In this document: positions 5,267 to 6,973 of the stretch, piece after piece | Position numbering within the stretch: the stretch's first letter is position 1 | How the letters are laid out: each line of letters starts with the position of its first letter | From: an uncultured Eubacteriales bacterium | GTDB lineage: Bacteria; Bacillota_A; Clostridia; Oscillospirales; Oscillospiraceae | NCBI GenBank assembly: GCA_949742895.1 | Contig: CATJRT010000128.1 | Span: forward strand, 1-6,973 | Length of the DNA: 6,973 nucleotides | Direction of reading: 5' to 3' | Position numbers and translations under genes: made by a program | Notes under the pieces: model-generated | The model's input: the letters and a program-made list of their open reading frames with translations, nothing else | The model's database searches: none | Told to the model about the DNA's origin: nothing

Positions 5267-5595
5267 TTTTTTCGCTTTTTCAGCTCCGGCTCCCCGTCCA
5301 GCGGGGAGGGGTTGCACTCCCGGTTGAACTGCGCCCACTGTCCGCTCAACTGCTGGATATCCTCCAGGCGCAGGCCGTTCAACGCCGCCTGTCCATCGGC
5401 AAACACTGGTTTTCCCCGGCGCTCCAGCGCCTTGGCTACCAGGCAGGCGTTGCGACACAGGGCCAGCTCCCTGCCATCCCGGGCCAGCGCCTCCCCTTCT
5501 CTCCGGGCCTCCAGCACCTCACGGGCGGACAGTAGCCGCAGCTCCCCCCCGTCCACCCGCATCCGCTCAGAACCAATCCAAAATCCGCTCGTCAT
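5176..5595 (-). CDS. Tail assembly chaperone, zero-frame product (gpG/XkdN-like role)
   Basis: Tail assembly chaperones coat the tape measure and guide tube polymerisation; they are not usually retained in the finished particle. The zero-frame product is 139 residues. Residues 16-80 (LRLLSAREVLEARREGEAL, then ALCRNACLVAKALERRGKPV) form a helical, charged domain, followed by a helix beginning GLRLEDIQQLSGQWAQFNRE. Residues 100-110 are Lys/Arg-rich and encode the slippery run. Beyond residue 110 the zero frame reads AWSTRIMSAFNGVC and looks unlike natural protein, while the -1 frame looks natural, which points to the frameshift described separately. ATG at 5595 is preceded by AAGGG only 3 bases away, a rather short spacing, so initiation may depend on coupling to the tube gene, whose TAA stop is 6 bases upstream. 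The role follows from position after the tube gene and the frameshift. Sequence similarity to a named chaperone family is not clear to me. Confidence 0.8.
   Translation of the reverse strand: MTSGFWIGSERMRVDGGELRLLSAREVLEARREGEALARDGRELALCRNACLVAKALERRGKPVFADGQAALNGLRLEDIQQLSGQWAQFNRECNPSPLDGEPELKKRKKAWSTRIMSAFNGVCSVCSALCPQRNGRKK
5221..5287 (-). promoter_or_regulatory. Programmed -1 ribosomal frameshift signal
   Basis: In the mRNA, the zero frame reads CGA AAA AAA GCC, giving the heptamer A AAA AAA at 5272-5266. Four bases later an 11-bp stem forms between GGAGCACGCGC (5261-5251) and GCGTGTGCTCC (5231-5221), with one G-U pair and a 19-base loop. Eleven bases before the heptamer lies GGAG (5287-5284), placed like the stimulatory Shine-Dalgarno-like element of the E. 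coli dnaX frameshift. All three parts are read directly from the sequence. That they set the ratio of short to long chaperone is inferred from lambda-like tail systems. Confidence 0.8.
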
Positions 5596-5601
5596 GATCC
5601 C

Positions 5602-6003
5602 TTACGCCGCCGTTTCGATCCGGCGGCTGGCCACCAGCGTCAGCTTTTCCGCCACCATCTGGCCCAGCTGTGCGTCCTCCTCAATGCCGCTCCACTGGCA
5701 TCCGGCATAGATGATTTTCTGGTCTGGCTTGCAGATAACCAGGGAGAAGTCCCTCATGCTGTAAAAATCCAGTCCGTCGGCGATGGCCCGGTCGGTGGCG
5801 TACAGCCGGGTGAGCTGGATGACGTGGCTCTGGGGTCCCTGGACAGTGGCCACTGGCTCATCCTCGCCGAAGGCCTCCACAGCTACAGAGCTGCGGGTGG
5901 ACTTGCAGTGGTAGCTCTGCACCACTGCTACCTTTTTTCCGTCCATCTCCAGCCAGATATCGCTGCTGGTGGGAAATCCCACCGCGCCCAAACTTGAACT
6001 CAT
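5602..6003 (-). CDS. Phage tail tube protein (XkdM-like)
   Basis: Hexamers of this protein would stack into the rigid inner tube inside the sheath. The product is 133 residues, typical for the 130-150 residue contractile-tail tube family. It opens with GAVGFPTSSDIWLEMDGKKV, a strand-rich start like XkdM, and continues with beta strands separated by short turns (the YHCKSTRSSVAVEAFGEDEP stretch and the HVIQLTRLYATD strand) before a final EKLTLVASRRIE strand. The ATG start is well supported: a perfect AGGAGG lies at 6016-6011, 7 bases before it. The gene sits directly after the sheath and directly before the assembly chaperone, the usual sheath-tube-chaperone order. No signal peptide or membrane segment is visible, as expected for a cytoplasmically assembled particle. 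The alternative that it is another small beta-barrel tail protein is unlikely given the position. Confidence 0.86.
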   Translation of the reverse strand: MSSSLGAVGFPTSSDIWLEMDGKKVAVVQSYHCKSTRSSVAVEAFGEDEPVATVQGPQSHVIQLTRLYATDRAIADGLDFYSMRDFSLVICKPDQKIIYAGCQWSGIEEDAQLGQMVAEKLTLVASRRIETAA

Positions 6004-6015
6004 TCAATTACCTCC

Positions 6016-6973
6016 TCAAATGGTGATATGCGCCGACAGCCAAATCTGGTTCAGTCCGTGGGCCACCGTGAATGCAAACTCCACCAGGCAAACAGTGGGG
6101 TCGTCCTCGCTGGCAGTCACCGTCACGTCCTCATAGCTCTCGATCATCTCGCTGCTCACCCGTTTTTCCAGCTCCATCACTGTCTGTGAGCGGATAGCCC
6201 CCCGAGTCTGGACGGTATTCTTAGCCCGGCTAAACTTCGCCCGAAGGGCGCTGCGGACACCAGGAATCACCTCGTCCGTCACCAGGATAGCCGTCAGCTC
6301 CCGCCAGGTGGCGTCCGCCGCTCCTCCGGTCTGTGTTCGGGTGGTGACGGCCCGCACCACATAGCACGCCCCCGCCAGGGATTCCAACGGGGTAACGCCG
6401 CCCCGCACCAGCAAATCGATGTCGCCGTCCTCATAGGCGGTCTCCAGCCCGTTCACCCCGTAGAGCTGCACGCCCCCCAGGGGCAGGGCCGGGTCAGAGC
6501 TGCCCGCAATGGCCCCGGCCAGGGCTGCGGCGCACAGCGCTCCGCCCACGGCCTTGCCGCTGGTGTCCACGCCGCCGGGGGCTGTCAGCACCACCCGCTC
6601 GCAGTTGAGGGCCTTAGCCTTGTCCGTCAGCTCCGTCACACTCTCTCCATTCTTGCCGCCCACCACGGCCACCCGCTCCTTCCGGGCGGCAGAGCAGCTC
6701 ACCACCATCTCCTTCACCGCCCGCTGGACGGACAGCTCGCCGCTGTCGCACGCTACCACCGCCGCGTCCTCCAGGGCGGCGCAGGCGGCAATGGCCCCGT
6801 CGTAGCTCTCCCCTGCGGGGATGCCGTACACCGCCCCCGCGCCGTTGCGGAATGCGGCCTGGGCCATCTGGCTGAGCAGGCAGTCGCCTACATCCGCCGC
6901 AGCCTGGCTGTAGCTGGTCCACTGGTAGACCTCCTTTGCGTCCGTCTTGTTCAACACAGCAATCACCGCCGCC
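6016..6973 (-). CDS. Contractile tail sheath protein, N-terminus cut by window edge
   Basis: This forms the outer contractile cylinder that shortens and drives the inner tube through a target envelope. About 318 residues are visible. The reading frame stays open to the right edge (two Ala codons precede the GTG at 6966), so the true start lies outside and the fragment lacks its N-terminus. The first visible part, with AVIAVLNKTDAKEV then a 'SYSQAAADVGD' segment, resembles the conserved opening of the subtilisin-like sheath domain (Phage_sheath_1), where a Gly/Ala-rich strand is followed by a 'thrust the sub-unit' loop. The middle is Ala/Gly-rich (RVVLTAPGGVDTSGK, then ALCAAALAGAIAG), as in sheath cores that resemble XkdK. 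The C-terminal 100 residues (TRTQTGG, then IPGVRSALRAKFSRAKNT, ending HGLNQIWLSAHITI) fit the conserved C-terminal sheath domain and its interlocking arm. The TGA stop runs into the ribosome binding site of the tube gene, so the two are translationally linked. Family assignment is from pattern recognition. Confidence 0.92.
   Translation of the reverse strand, partial: AAVIAVLNKTDAKEVYQWTSYSQAAADVGDCLLSQMAQAAFRNGAGAVYGIPAGESYDGAIAACAALEDAAVVACDSGELSVQRAVKEMVVSCSAARKERVAVVGGKNGESVTELTDKAKALNCERVVLTAPGGVDTSGKAVGGALCAAALAGAIAGSSDPALPLGGVQLYGVNGLETAYEDGDIDLLVRGGVTPLESLAGACYVVRAVTTRTQTGGAADATWRELTAILVTDEVIPGVRSALRAKFSRAKNTVQTRGAIRSQTVMELEKRVSSEMIESYEDVTVTASEDDPTVCLVEFAFTVAHGLNQIWLSAHITI

Noticed and set aside
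5176..5270. A true sequencing error or pseudogene at the chaperone A7 run
   Set aside because: It cannot be excluded from sequence alone, but the well-placed 11-bp hairpin, the upstream GGAG and the known use of -1 shifts in this gene position make programmed frameshifting the better reading.
4241..5710. A 489-codon open frame on the plus strand
   Set aside because: It runs antisense across four minus-strand genes in several of their frames, is dominated by Ser, Pro, Ala and Arg, and has no recognisable domain. It is a shadow of GC-rich coding on the other strand.
1..6973. CRISPR arrays, tRNA or rRNA genes, insertion sequences
   Set aside because: No regularly spaced direct repeats, cloverleaf with CCA-type acceptor, rRNA signatures or transposase motifs were seen on either strand.

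Overview
The window carries the tail-end half of a contractile phage-tail-like gene cluster. All genes lie on the minus strand and are transcribed from right to left. The high GC content, strong AGGAGG-type ribosome binding sites and a gene order matching the PBSX (Xkd) tail of Bacillus suggest a GC-rich clostridial Firmicute. My best guess is a gut Oscillospiraceae-like bacterium (Flavonifractor or Oscillibacter type), but this is an inference from style, not a database match.

In transcription order the genes are: the C-terminal part of a tail sheath protein (cut by the right edge), the tail tube protein, a tail assembly chaperone with a -1 frameshift extension, an unrecognised acidic 248-residue protein in the tape-measure position, a LysM tube-baseplate protein, an XkdQ/gpD-like hub, a small gpV-like OB-fold protein, a gp25/W-like wedge protein, a baseplate J-like wedge protein, and a gpI/DUF2313-like protein. 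Together they specify tube, sheath and baseplate. The frames are packed tightly, with 4-base ATGA or GTGA overlaps at three junctions and strong ribosome binding sites at others, as expected for one polycistronic mRNA. Its promoter must lie beyond the right edge.

Three things stand out. First, the chaperone gene carries a three-part -1 frameshift signal: an upstream GGAG, the heptamer A AAA AAA, and an 11-bp hairpin 4 bases downstream. The resulting 207-residue protein ends in a CxxC-x8-CxxC motif. A second identical A7 heptamer abuts the zero-frame stop. Second, there is no full-length tape measure gene between chaperone and LysM gene. A short protein with a probably disordered middle sits there, so the particle may have an unusually short tube or a non-canonical length control. 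Third, the cluster stops after the gpI-like gene with no adjacent tail fibre.

The last 315 bases at the left edge hold no gene I can support. They contain an imperfect hairpin just after the operon and, further left, a compact set of nested inverted repeats (a possible three-way junction) that could be a structured RNA or a dispersed repeat.
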